A stretch of DNA of 64,000 bases, taken from positions 4,065,656-4,129,655 of the forward strand of contig JAQFVV010012396.1 in NCBI GenBank assembly GCA_028023455.1, read 5' to 3'. The position numbers and the translations under genes were made by a program. Below the pieces are notes generated by a model that worked only from the letters and a program-made list of their open reading frames with translations, did no database searches and was not told the origin of the DNA. This document shows positions 1-10,939 of the stretch, one piece after another. The first letter of the stretch is position 1, and each line of letters opens with the position of its first letter. Source of the stretch: Epiperipatus broadwayi (Eukaryota > Onychophora > Udeonychophora > Euonychophora > Peripatidae).

Positions 1-1347
1 ATATCAACTAAATAATGCATATAAGTATTTGAAAGGTATTTAAAAACAGTGCATTTGGCTATTATATTCATAACCAGAGGTTTGAATTAAGGATAAATAA
101 AATAAAATTTAAACGTGCTTATTTTAAATTTCAATCAGGCTAATCTAACTAACTATATAATATTGATCAGTAAAGTATTGTCTATTTTTGTTTAGAAGAA
201 AAAAACAAGGACAGAAGCTGTCCTATGTTTAATGGGCAATTGGGAACTTTGGTGGATTATTCCCCTGTCTTTGCTTTGCAATGGTATATTTTAAAGATGT
301 TTTACATTCTTGCTTATAAATATAAGTAAAAAGTTAAATGGACTTTAAAAAGCTCATTGAAGAGAAAAAAGGCTTCTCCAATATTTTTTGCTTCATGGAA
401 AAATTAAGTGTAATATAATCAAAGTTATATTTATGAATGCATTCAATGCATTCTTACATTAATCTGCTTTCTTTTACATTAAAACAAACTGAAAATATAT
501 ATTTTTATTAAAAGGTAAGTAAATACATATATATGCATAAGCACACGCACATGTATAATATATATTGAAATCGAAGTATTACTTTTAAAATAAAGTTTGA
601 TTTAAAATAAAAACAAAAAAACACGTTCTTTTGTGTTGGCATAAATTTAATGCCTGTTATTTGGTAATGCCTACACGTACTTTTACATCACAGAATTGTT
701 TTTGAGCTAGAAATAGAATTTTCTTATTGAATCATTTCTCCAATATTTGATATTCCTAGAAAATTCTAATCAAAATAAAATTTTATTCTATTAATAGTAA
801 AAAAAAAATACTATTTATATTATTAAATTCGTACGATTTTTAAGAAAAATTTGATTGTATAATTTAATATATTCTCATAATTATATGATTGTCTTCCATA
901 TAAAATTAAGTAAATATTAAAACATTTATTTCAGTAGCTAATGTTTATTCATATCATATAGTCTCTACATATTGTAAGGAGATGAAGTATTATTTTTGTG
1001 GAAAATCTGATGCATTTAAAGTCAAATTAATGTTAAAAAAGTTTGCACCATCTTAGTATTTGATTGTTATAAGCGTGATCTTTAAAATTGTTTATAGATT
1101 CTAGTATAAAGATTTGGTACAGATTTGATAATGGAATTTTAATTTGAATCAATTCATAGCAAAAAACAAGAACTTTATGTTTTTTTTTTGGATTCCATCC
1201 TAACAAGTTCAAAAAATTAGCTACAACATGTATTTAATGCTTTGAGTATTACCTATAAAGACTGGTGTAATAATTAATACTTTTATTTTTTAAATGAAAA
1301 TTGAATTACATAAAAATTGTATAATTCTTTAATATATATATATATAC
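1..1347. other. AT-rich flank without genes
   Basis: This stretch is AT-rich, with no open reading frame of useful length and no recognisable repeat boundary. It ends in a short (TA)n run at about 1331-1346, which abuts the left LTR of the large LTR element. I see no RNA gene or promoter that I could defend. Confidence 0.6.
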
Positions 1348-3022
1348 TGTACCAGGTTGAACCACTGAAACCACTTACTTATACGTATATATAAGTTTTG
1401 GCCGGTTTCAAACTCCTTCCTAATACATTTATAATCTTATAAATGTTATGTGGACGAACCAGCATGTTCGAGAAAAATGGGAGATCTTATTGATAGCTTT
1501 AACTATCAACAGTGGCCCATCTCAGCTGCTAGATCAAACCCCTACTATCCAAATACTTTATTTGTTTTGGGGTAAACCCCAGGGCGCCAGCTAATCTAAT
1601 GACTAATGTATTCGGGCAATAGGCTCATAATCCAGCGCTTGAAACATTCCCCAAAACTAGCTCAGTCTAATTTGAATTCAATAACAAAATTATACAAAAT
1701 TAGTGGTGGAAAGAATTAATAAAAAGGTTGGTAAAAAGAATTGACCGACAAATAAAGTTTAAGTTTGAAGACATTTTATTTTAATTAACATTAATTAAGT
1801 TTAAGGATAATTTATTATCCAACATTAATTGACTAAATTTAAACATCTTTATAAATCTAATTTAACACATGCACATTTTTTAAAGTAACACATTATAACA
1901 TATATCTGGTGAAAAGCATAAATAATATGTGACATCATTAAATTATCTCACATTCACACACATGCAAATCAATAGTTCATTTTATGCATGCTTAAGAGTT
2001 CAAATTACTTTACTCGGTAGGATTGACAAATTACAGCGGTGGCTACTACGTATAAATGATAATAAATAAATGTTTACCTAGGATTTTTGGAACATGGATA
2101 TTGCTTGTTGTTGGCTGCTTTTGCTGCTTCTGATGGATTATATCTAACCAGTTAGATTTGGATGTTTCTTGAAGAGATTTTATGCAAATCCATTGGTTTT
2201 ATTCTTGAAGACAGTTGAACATTTGATGGAGAATTTCCGAGTTGTTATGCAGACATTATTTCACAGGCAGGTTTTGATGATCTTGTTGGACTAAAAGGCT
2301 GAAGCATGAGCGTATATTTCCAAAAGCTGCTCAACAATGCATTTTTGTTTCTGGATACATAATAGAAACTGCACTGTTATCTGAATGGAAACAAGACTGT
2401 CACAGCAAACTAGACTGAAAAACTGAACTCTGATAAAAAAATATGGCTATTTATGTATCCGAATTGTTTTCATTTTAATATCCTCCGGCAATAGGTGAAA
2501 TAGGTGTTGTCAAAATTCCATTAGTAATTAATCCTATGGCAATGTGTTTTTGACGATTGTTTAATTAGTAGTAGCTTTCATAAATGTATTGTTTTTATAT
2601 CTTTAATTAGTAGCCCACTGCTGGTGTGGTTTTTTAAAATCTTTATTTAACTTAATAGCCATGGCTGTATTTTCCAAATACAATTTCTTTTTTAACTTTC
2701 ATTTACATATATATATATTTTAATATTATTCTAACACGCATACATTTATTTACACTCGCACGCACATATATAATTTATTATAATAAGCTTGAATGAAAAG
2801 ATATTTATATTTTTTTTAAATTTTAAATTACTTATTTTTACGAATACTAATTTAGAAAAACTTTACTTTCTTTTATAACACTTTTAGTTTGACTTTAAGA
2901 AAACCCCCTTCCCACTTTTAATCTTTTATTTCAAACTCTTTTACAAAAGATTTTTTTTTCATTTTAATAATTTTTTTAGACAAAATTATTTTATATACAT
3001 GTGCCAAATTAGCCTTGGCACA
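1348..3022 (-). repeat. 3' LTR of the large minus-strand element
   Basis: This copy is collinear with 14119-15779 and differs only by scattered substitutions and small indels. On the minus strand it begins TGTGCCAAGGC. On its other side (position 1348) it begins at TGTACCAGG, whereas the partner copy extends about 18 bp further to a TGTTGGG end. In this copy those bases are replaced by a (TA)n run, so one terminus was lost or overwritten. No coding capacity is seen. Divergence between the two LTRs, visible throughout, means the insertion is not recent. Confidence 0.75.
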
Positions 3023-3040
3023 TTACACCCCCTTCATTTT
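3023..3040 (-). promoter_or_regulatory. Polypurine tract of the large LTR element
   Basis: On the minus strand the sequence just before the LTR start reads AATGAAGGGGGTGTAA, followed directly by TGTGCC. A short purine run at this position is the expected plus-strand primer of LTR retroelements. It is one of the main reasons for placing the element on the minus strand. Confidence 0.6.
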
Positions 3041-3718
3041 AGAGTAAAATGCGTCATTTTTGACCATTTTATCTCTTGCAATTTTAATTCTTGACTCTAA
3101 AGATTTATTAATTTATTATTTTTCTAAGTTAGCTTTTTAATATCTTTTACTTAACATACAAAGGGCAATCTGTTTTGACTATCCTTTCCTTCTATCTATT
3201 CTGAATACATTGCTCACAATGATCTAAATCATGGATAATGACTACTGGGACAAACTAATTTTGTGGCACAGGGATCTTTTGGAAATGCTGCCGAAGAAGA
3301 TTCGCTGACTTACACTGACTTATACATGTATAAAATTGAAACTTCATTTGCCTATTCTCTTGATCGGACTTGGAAAAACAAAGGGTCACTGCAAAATGGC
3401 AGGAATTTTTAACTGTCCATTTTCGACTTACACTTTAGAAAGAGAAATAATCTCTGACAAGTCCGTTACGGGTACTAAAACTTATCCAGTCAGCAGTTTT
3501 AAATGTATATTTAACTAAATTTATTTCTACACTACCCTCATTCCCTTTTGCTCTAGATAAATTCCTACACATGTGTATATGTCCAGCATAATTCTGCACC
3601 TACTAATATTCTAGATATCGAATTATTACTGGACTTGCTTACAGGGAATCTATAATAAATAAATCCCTTTTTGCATGCATCATGAGGTGCAGCAGTAGAA
3701 AATAACCTAAAAGAATAT

Positions 3719-3770
3719 CTGGGTAAATACATTTAAGATACGCATCATGAGGTATCTTATTTACCGAATA
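3719..3770. repeat. Interrupted hairpin
   Basis: GGTAAATA and AAGATAC on the left pair with GTATCTT and ATTTACC on the right, around a loop GCATCATGAG. A related GCATCATGAGGT sequence occurs about 60 bp upstream (3674-3690), so the loop is itself a small direct repeat. Confidence 0.5.
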
Positions 3771-3837
3771 TTACCAATGTATGTGCGCATATATACACAT
3801 GTATACTTAATACACCTTAGATTGACTTTATATTTTT

Positions 3838-4130
3838 ATTACTAATCTTACAACATTATTTTTAAATTCATATGAACATTATTCTAACATTTGTATTAAT
3901 CTAATCTCACAATATTATTCTAAACTACCACAGACATCAGTTTTCATATTTATTTATATTAATCTAATCCCGAATATTATTTTCAACCCTTACTGAACTT
4001 TTTTATCTATGGGCGTGTATTCAGAAAAACTATTTTACTTTATTATGATTCATTATTTACTCAACTTTTATTAACTTGCGTATATTCAAAAACAACTTAC
4101 TTTACTAAAATTCATTATTACACTGATATA
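3838..4130. repeat. Degenerate minisatellite, period about 60 bp
   Basis: The phrase ATTAATCTAATC followed by CAATATTATT recurs near 3838, 3894 and 3957. A second phrase, GTGTATTC followed by AAAAAC, recurs near 4016 and 4078. Copies are diverged. A similar CGTGTATTCC phrase reappears at about 12133, directly after the nested Gypsy element, which supports the view that the two sides were once contiguous. Confidence 0.45.
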
Positions 4131-4146
4131 TATATATATTTGACTT

Positions 4147-5685
4147 TGAAACAGTTCGACCTGAGGATCGATCTTAGTTTCATGGGTTTTTTTTTCTTTC
4201 CTTGTTTGTTTTGTTGTTTTCAAATCTTAGTATAGCAGATTTGCTATAAACCATTATTTCACGCAATGGGGCTTTGTTCATTCAAGCCACAAAAACTTAA
4301 AACATGTGTGTCATATCTTATGTAAATAATTAAATAAATCCTTTAGATAAATATTGTAAGTAATAAAATATATACATCGTGTGTGTGCGTGGTTTGGATA
4401 CTAATATAAGATTATTTTAAAGAGAAAGAGAAAGTTTCATTGCGCGAATAATTCTTAATTTTAAATAGTTAATACTTGTACAGATTTATTTTTTTTAAAA
4501 AAAAAAAAACATTTCAATGTACCGACTGGATAATAAAAGTGAAATCGCTAAAGGCCAGAAAATCAAGGAAGGCGGAGTCCAAAATGAGGTGACCAATGAC
4601 CAGGAGAATTGTGGGAACTTTGGCCATTTTAAATTGCATCATGTTAGATTGCATCATGTTAAATTGCATCATGCAGATTGCATCATCCTGGATTACATCA
4701 TTCTGTATTGCATCATTTTTTTTCCTTCTTGACCACTCCGAAAGAGGAGAAAACATCAGAGTAAATTTGGAGAGTGCAGTGTTAAGAAGTGATCTGTAAA
4801 CTTTGATAATGTCGGGCTAGGTCCAGTAAGCTGATCCCTGTCCTGCCAATGAAACCTTCCTAGCCTGCCGAAATATCATGTGCTGTGATTCCAGTTGTCC
4901 AACTTTCATATGCCTATAGTTCCAGTTTCCAACCCTAAACTTTGAAAGCCAATATGTCATTATATCAAAAAACCAAATGCGCGCCTACGTTCTAAGTAAT
5001 CATCATCGCAAGAAACGCGTCCGGATGAAGAAAGAATGGTAAATCTAATTTACATGAACTTTTACTTTCTTTAATGCCAGTCCCTTATATAAGTAGATTT
5101 AAATCTGTACTAAGTATGCTAAATATTTGTTATTATGTTTTTTGTTCTTTTGATAAAATATATATAGTAAACCTGTAGTTAAACGTATCCCTTTCCACCT
5201 GTTAAATTTCTTTACTCTAGTCTTTAATAACAAATTGCTAATGCCTTAAGTTTTACGATGATTTTAAATAGATATGTTATCCATCATTATATATATATAT
5301 ATATATTGGTTTTAAATTGAGGTATGTGTTATAGTTTAGTGAAGGATGTTTTATTCTATGCCACTGGGTAGTTAATATCTAAAATCTATTTTATCTATTT
5401 AATTGCATGTTTTCTGATATGAGGGGGGGGGAATAATAATCAAGGGTAGCCATTGTTGTGTTTACTACTTCCGAACGGTCAGGGGGGTATGAGATTCAGA
5501 GTGTAATTAATTAACAGTTAAATATATGATTCTCTATGCTTATCGTGTGGTTTTAAATTACTTTATCAGATGGTTATGTGGGAAAAGTATGGTGGAATAA
5601 ATAAAGTCTTATATAGATATTTATAATTTCTGCTTCGAGCATTCGTTCACCATGTTACTGGTTTAGTGCTATATTTCGCTTCCCA
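4147..5685 (+). repeat. 5' LTR of the nested Gypsy element
   Basis: It begins TGAAACAGTT at 4147. The first 648 bp are repeated at 11551-12119, but the shared part stops at GAAGTGATC, which is not a canonical CA end. The next plausible LTR end is the CA at 5684-5685, shortly before the primer-binding site. An AATAAATAAAG motif at about 5595 would fit a polyadenylation signal within the LTR. A 9-base G run lies near 5423. The alternative reading is a 648-bp LTR followed by unrelated leader sequence. Confidence 0.55.
4630..4718. repeat. GCATCAT minisatellite in the LTR
   Basis: Six units of about 15 bp follow the pattern ATTGCATCAT plus a five-base variable part (or ATTACATCAT). The right LTR copy (11931-12041) has the same array with an extra 30-bp unit pair. 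The short plus- and minus-strand reading frames here (4514-4799, 11819-12172) are by-products of this repeat. Confidence 0.75.
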
Positions 5686-5693
5686 TAGCTTGA

Positions 5694-5713
5694 TTTGGTG
5701 TCTCGTCCGTGAT
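5694..5713 (+). promoter_or_regulatory. Primer-binding site of the nested Gypsy element (tRNA-Pro-like)
   Basis: The sequence TTTGGTGTCTCGTCCGTGAT closely resembles the TTTGG...CTCGTCCGGGAT primer-binding site used by many retroelements primed by tRNA-Pro. It is followed by a purine-rich leader with GGGAGAGAG. Its position about 10 bp after a CA dinucleotide defines the likely LTR end. The primer assignment comes from memory of the family and was not searched. Confidence 0.6.
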
Positions 5714-7812
5714 TTCAAACAAGGGAGAGAGAAATTCTCCTAGCCTCCTCAGTGGGTGTGAATACTTGCCAAAGTGTGAGCCACCCAGTCTTCATTAATA
5801 CACCACAAGCTATTAGTTCTGATTATTATATTTGTTTCATATAGCAGCCAGTCACATCACCCTATATTGGAAGATATAAGCTTATTCCCCATCCCTGTAG
5901 TACGTGATGGTTTGATTTGTTTGAAACCAATGAGGCGACATTAATTTAATAAAGAATTTAGTCTAATAAAGATAAAACAGTTAAAGTTTTGTTTGCTCTG
6001 ATTTTCACATCTCTCGTACATAATTAATCACGTAAACAAATTAATTGTTTAAGTTACGCTAATATTATATTTAAAGAAATCATCTGTGATATTGCCTACA
6101 CCGGTCATAGATAAAATGATTATAAAGCAAACCAAAATATTAAATGCAATGTTGTCTGTCAATTACACATGTATAGATTTCCGTTAAAGACTAGAAGTAA
6201 AATAAGTAATGTTGTATATAACAAGTAATTATATTGTGTTTAAATTTTATCTAATCGTAAGAATAATTATTAAACATTTGTGTAATCTAGTTTGTCTCTC
6301 TCTTCATTAAATAATTATTTCACCGTCATTTGATTACTGTCTGTATCGACAACATGAGAATATATATATATTGCATTGATTGTATCTAGCATTGAGCATC
6401 CACCGTGCAGTTATATATAGATAAGTTAGGCAGAATTATTGTCTGTGTTCCCACCGAGCTAGTGTTAGGCTATACCATGTACTATGGATTCTGTTATACC
6501 TCAGTCACTTGTGCGCAGGGTTTGGGTTTGAACTCGGTTTGGTTTCGGATTTAGTTCTGGAATCGGTCTGGGTTTGAAGTCGGTTTCTGTGTGTAGTTGA
6601 TGGGTAATGGTTGACCGGTACAGTAGGTTAAATTTTGGATGCCCTCCGTGGTGCTCTGATGAAGAAATCTCTTACACCCTGTAAAATAGATAAGAGTAAA
6701 TATTGAGTTATAGGAATATATTTTGTGTTTACACTGCTGAATATAGTTTGCGTTATTAAATGAGCAGTTTATAGTGATGTTTTGAAGTAAGTCAAATAGA
6801 CTAATATTTCCCACTTGTCAAGTAGATTTATTTAAATATATTATCCACTAATAGTTTTTGTTGAGACAGAACAAATTTGTTTTTTTTGTGTTAGAGAAAA
6901 GAGGTAGAGACGCTTGCTAGGTTATAAATATTCGAATGCGTGTGTATGTATATGCATCTTTAGTATAGAAACCCTCTCAAAGAAATCGCGTAATAAATGT
7001 CAGTTGAGTTAAGTTTATTATCCAGAATATATGTTATCTGTTAGGGAAAGTAACCGTTTAGGTCAAGTTTTATTGTATATCACCAAATAGCCAAATGCAG
7101 TTGATGAAATGTTTAATGATGTGTATATTTACGTTATAGAAATCGAAATTTTAAGTGATAGCACCGCAGAAGTTAGTATTAATATCAACCAATGTTTTAT
7201 TAAAACAAGTTAAATGTACTTAAATTGCATAATCAATGTATATATTCAAGTGAGCAGTGGATTAAACTATCCATGGTCCACATTTTGCAGACTGGCACCT
7301 TTCAAATAAATTTGTCAGCAAAATGTTGTCCATGCAGCAGTAATGAATGTTTTGTTTTAGAGAAAAAAAAAGAGAGAGAACCGCTGACGGTATTATAAAA
7401 TATTATACTGGATATATACTAATTATTAGTATGTTTTTTTGTGTGTGTATATAAGACTGAGGAGAACAGTTTGAATCAGGTGAAATAAATCTTGTCCCAT
7501 TTATTTAACAGTTTAGATACATTGTTATATATATACAGAGAAAAAAAAGGAAAGGGGGTTGCTTATATATCAAAATTAATCGGAGCGTAGGTGAACGAAA
7601 GAAAGTGAGGCATACAAACTGGATGTGAAAGGAGGGAACTCAGTATCTTGGCAGCTAGGGAAGATTAGGCATATAGGATTAAGGATCAGTATATCTTATG
7701 AATTTATAAAGAAATATTTTAGCAAAGATCAAACTGACATACGAAAGTTAAGCATATAGGTTAAAGGAATATACAAAAGGAAGACAGTATTTACCAGCAG
7801 GAACGGATCAGA
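5714..7812 (+). other. Long leader between primer-binding site and gag, no gene
   Basis: About 2.1 kb with no extended reading frame of recognised type. GC content is locally higher than in the rest of the window. It includes a small direct repeat at about 6522-6588, in which GGGTTTGAA and TCGGTTT occur twice. The 87-residue minus-strand frame at 6551-6814 overlaps that repeat and matches nothing I know. An unusually long leader could hold a lost 5' gag portion. Confidence 0.45.
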
Positions 7813-8410
7813 ATGGACAAAGTATTTGACCCCCAACACCCCTTTGTCAGAGTGATAGACTTTTATGGGGAATGCTGAGAAAACCCTCATGAACATATTG
7901 ACAGTTTGATAGATACTTTCAGGATAATAACCTTAAATAATGAACAGCAAATGGTCATCAGAAAAACCTTAAATAATGAACAGCAAATGGTCATCAGAAA
8001 AACCTAGAAATTTTAAGGAGTATTGTGATAGGCTGCTAGAGACATTCTGGGGTGAGGAGAGACAAGAGATAGCATTGCACAGTTTTATCAAAGAATGCTT
8101 TCTGGCAGGAAACTTAATTACCCTAACCAAATTTTTTCTACAGCAGACGACCAAGTTTTGTTCATTACACACTTTCAACTGGTCAGAGGCCCGAGTTATC
8201 CAAATGATAGCATATAACATGCCACAGGAAGTCAGGGCGCATATGATCAGTAGCCAAATACACACTATTTCAGAGATGGCAAAGTTCTTGGAGACGGTAG
8301 ATCAACACTCCAAACCTCCAGGCCCAAATAACAGTAAAGGTCAGTCTGTTACAACCATTCACCAGATGATGAACCTAATTGTGGAGAGGGAAAACCAGGA
8401 CCATCGAGCG
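7813..8410 (+). pseudogene. Gypsy gag (capsid) remnant
   Basis: An ATG at 7813 opens a frame beginning MDKVFDPQHPF, with one internal stop (near 7877). It continues in another frame from 7976, through YCDRLLETFWGEERQEI to about residue 140. Gag forms the particle in which reverse transcription takes place. The assignment rests on position directly before protease and on collinear similarity to a second gag-like segment at 10945-11230 (shared W.EERQ, FF.Q.T, SL.TF..SE and IQ.I). No CCHC zinc knuckle is present before the protease. The frame break lies in a 36-bp tandem duplication (7931-8002), although the duplication itself preserves frame. This copy could not make a normal Gag. Confidence 0.62.
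7931..8002. repeat. 36-bp perfect tandem duplication in gag
   Basis: The unit starting CCTTAAATAATGAACAGC occurs twice head to tail (7931-7966 and 7967-8002) with no visible mismatch. Because 36 is a multiple of three it does not change the frame, but the unit contains stop codons in two of the frames. Confidence 0.85.
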
Positions 8411-8419
8411 AATTGCTTG

Positions 8420-8795
8420 TGCCCAGTTATAGAAGTAGAGATAGAAGAGAACAAGGTTACGGTTTTGATCGACTCAGGTAGCCAAGCCTCAATCGTATCT
8501 GCGGCTTGGATTGACAATCTAAAAAGAACCCATGAGATTATGCAGTTGCCAACTCGACCTATTCAACTCACATTGGCAAATGGAAAAAATGCTAAGGGAG
8601 AACCGTCAGGTGTGGTTGGAAGTTAAGATAAATCAAAGGATGGTGGGGCACACGTTCCTCGTGATGACAGGACTTATATACGACATAGTACTGGGTTTTG
8701 ATTTCTTAACTCAAAACAACGGGGTCATCGATTACGAAAGGGGAAGATGTTTTGTTAGAAGTGAAATGATTAATTTCAAAATGTCACTTAACTGA
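8420..8795 (+). pseudogene. Gypsy aspartic protease remnant
   Basis: The frame from 7976 reaches CPVIEVEIEENKV and then the active site LIDSGSQAS, with the catalytic Asp codon at 8471. A frame change near 8600 carries the rest into the frame at 8532-8795. That part contains the typical retroelement protease ending YDIVLGFDFL followed by GVIDY. The enzyme would cleave the Gag-Pol polyprotein within particles. The DSG triad itself is intact and only the frameshift disables the copy. It is immediately followed by the reverse transcriptase region in the usual Gypsy order. Confidence 0.8.
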
Positions 8796-8816
8796 AAGTC
8801 TGACTGCAAAAGTTGC

Positions 8817-9776
8817 TTGGTCCAGTCAGTCGACACATCAGCCATCAATAAAAAGGTGCAGGAGTCTGTTCTCACAGAACCTAGGGACATGGATCAGATC
8901 CGGAAAATCCTGAAGAAATACCAGGCCATTTTTTCTCCTATTCCGGGTGAAACTAGAGGGTATACACATCGGATTCGAGTAAAAGAGGAGATGTATATCC
9001 ATCCAAAACTTACCCCATACCCTTCCAGTACAGAGGGGAAGTAGAAGCCCAGATTCATCAAATGATCGAGTGGGGTATTATCGAACGCGGCCCAACACCG
9101 TATAACAACCCGTTGGTGGTGGTTAAAAAGAAGAATGGGAGCTTGCGGTTGTGTTTAGACACCCGAAAATTGAACAGTGTCACCATCCCAGAAAGAGATG
9201 CTCCCCCCTATTCGTGAGGTACTGGTACAGCTGGCGGGTAAAACCATATTTTCAACTTTTGACCTCACGGTGAGCTATTGGCAGCTAAATCTGGACCCAA
9301 GGGATCGGAAATACATGGCCTTTAGATATAATGGGTATACTCATGTATTTAAAAGAGTCCCTTTTGGGCTCGTAAACAGTGGAGCAGGCCTAATGTGCTG
9401 TTTGCATCAGGTCCTATCTGAAGAAATACAGAGACATATGGTGTGTTATATGGATGACCTGGTGATTGCCTCAGAGGACCCGAAGGAACATTTACAACAT
9501 TTGGAAAGGTTCCTCAGGGAATGTAAAGAAAACAATATCACCGTAAATTTGGAGAAGAGCCATTTTGCCATTGGCGAGATAACCTTCCTGGGTCATGTCA
9601 TCAACCAATATGGAATCAAGGTCCATCCAGATAAAATTGCTGCGATAGAAAATTTCCCCACCCCAACCAACTCGAAGCAGGTTCGGTCATTCCTGGGCCT
9701 TTGCAATTTCTATCATAAGTTCTATCTGGATTTCACCCAGGAAACTAGTAACCTCATAGACCTCATAAAATAAACT
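8817..9776 (+). pseudogene. Gypsy reverse transcriptase remnant
   Basis: Three frames cover the polymerase. The N-terminal part (8817-9044) has the connection region ILKKYQAIFSP. A middle part (about 9030-9200) contains WGIIERGPTPYNNPLV and the KKNGSLRLCLD motif. The main part (9177-9776) has STFDLTVSYWQ (motif A Asp present), VPFGLVNSGAG and the catalytic YMDD at 9448-9459, then FLGHVI and SFLGLCNFY. A stop codon follows DLIK at about 9771. The active-site residues all survive, so loss of function is due to two frameshifts and the stop. These motifs are diagnostic of the Ty3/Gypsy lineage. FGLVNSG replaces the usual FGLCNAP-type sequence, which suggests drift. Confidence 0.9.
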
Positions 9777-10250
9777 GCAAGTGGGAATGGAACCCCTGTC
9801 ATGACAAAGAAATTCTCCATGTGAAAGAAAATTTTCTACAGGCTGTAATGCTGCAACACCCGGATTTTCATCGCCCCTTTTACGTACAAACGGACAGCAG
9901 CAAACAGAGACGAGGAGCTATCCTGTTCCAAATAAGTGACACTGGAGCCCACCAAGTTATATATTTTTGCAGCCATGCTTTGAAAGGCGTAGAAGTTCAT
10001 TACACTATGATGGAACAAGAAACTCTTGCCATTGTGTGGGCATGCCAGAAAATTTGGCAGTTCCTGTTGGGGTCTGAAATGATAATTATCACGGACCACC
10101 ATTGCCTGGAGTTTCTTAACAAGAGTTTTCTAATGACCACCTAATCAGGTGAAGTCTGTCCCTCCAACAATTCCAATACCAAGTCCACTATTGCCCGGGG
10201 TCAGAAAATATTGTGGCAGACATATTGAGTTGTCACCCGATACCAATGAA
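9777..10250 (+). pseudogene. Gypsy RNase H remnant
   Basis: The frame at 9821-10144 shows HPDFHRPFYVQTDSSKQRRG, where the Asp in QTDSS is the usual first catalytic acid of Gypsy RNase H. It then shows HYTMMEQETLAIVWA and IITDHHCLEFL. A double stop at about 10141 is followed in another frame by CPGSENIVADILS, the normal C-terminal end of this domain. RNase H would remove the RNA template strand during cDNA synthesis. It lies directly downstream of the reverse transcriptase in the same strand and order. Confidence 0.85.
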
Positions 10251-10439
10251 AATACAAAACTCTGAAATAAGGAACCAAACCTTGGAAATTATGACTACGA
10301 CTATATCAAGCCCTGTAAAAGCTGAATTATGGAATTTGAGATATTGGGAGAACATACAGTATGACCATATCATCCAGGACCTATCTAAACCATCAGGTAA
10401 AAATCTGAAGTCGCGAACAGATATCTCCACTTCCGAATT

Positions 10440-10935
10440 GAGGAAGGCATATTACAAACCCAGACCAAAGACCACAGCACCCCTTGGAAAATTGTGGTAC
10501 CTAATAGACTTAGGGCCCTTATAATTAAACATGTACACCAATTTCTAGGACATTATGGACCCAGGAAGATTGAAGAAGTGGTCCGGCACCAATTCTACTG
10601 GCCGAGAATGTATCACCAGGTTATGTCCATTACGAGACAGTGTGATACCTGTGCTATTACTAAATCTCCCAACAAGTCCTACGCAGGACAAATAAAACCA
10701 GTGATAGCTACTGAACCAAACAAGGTCCTTGCAATAGGCTATTATGGCCCTTTGCCCAAGTTTAGAGCATTCCAGTATTTGTTGGTATCGTACGATATTT
10801 TCTCCAAATACATTAAAATTTACCAGTTTGGTCTGCAAACACGAGAAATGCAACATGGGCTCTTCAGGAAAAACAATTCCAAGAGGTAGGTAAGCCCGAA
10901 ACCATACTTTCCGACCACGATTCAAGGCTATGAAA
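10440..10935 (+). pseudogene. Gypsy integrase remnant, truncated
   Basis: The zinc-binding N-terminal domain is visible: HVHQFLGHYG supplies the His pair and CDTC (codons 10641-10652) the Cys pair. The catalytic core follows with the GPLPKFRAF and DIFSKYIKIY blocks. The first catalytic Asp of the D,D-35-E triad appears replaced by Gly in AIGYYGPLP, where family members usually have a D before the YYGPLP block. In another frame the second-Asp block ETILSDHDS is present at about 10893-10920. The third acidic residue and the C-terminal domain are missing: the sequence passes straight into a second gag-like segment. Integrase would insert the cDNA into host DNA, and this copy could not. Confidence 0.82.
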
Positions 10936-10939
10936 GGGC

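Larger units (their letters stand above)
3041..4146 (-). other. Internal region of the large LTR element, 3' part, non-coding
   Basis: About 1.1 kb between the polypurine tract and the nested Gypsy insertion. No pol-like frame is seen on either strand; the small plus-strand frame at 3336-3518 has no recognisable similarity. The stretch holds a small interrupted hairpin and a degenerate minisatellite, listed separately. Confidence 0.5.

Noticed and set aside
3336-3518. 60-codon plus-strand frame
   Set aside because: Lies in the internal region of a minus-strand LTR element, with no recognisable motif.
4630-4718. Regular GCATCAT spacing resembling a CRISPR-like array
   Set aside because: Units of 15 bp with five-base variable parts, in an LTR of an animal-type retroelement; no spacers of CRISPR length and no cas genes.
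4514-4799. Histidine- and methionine-rich frames on both strands (also at 11819-12172)
   Set aside because: By-products of the GCATCAT minisatellite in the Gypsy LTR.
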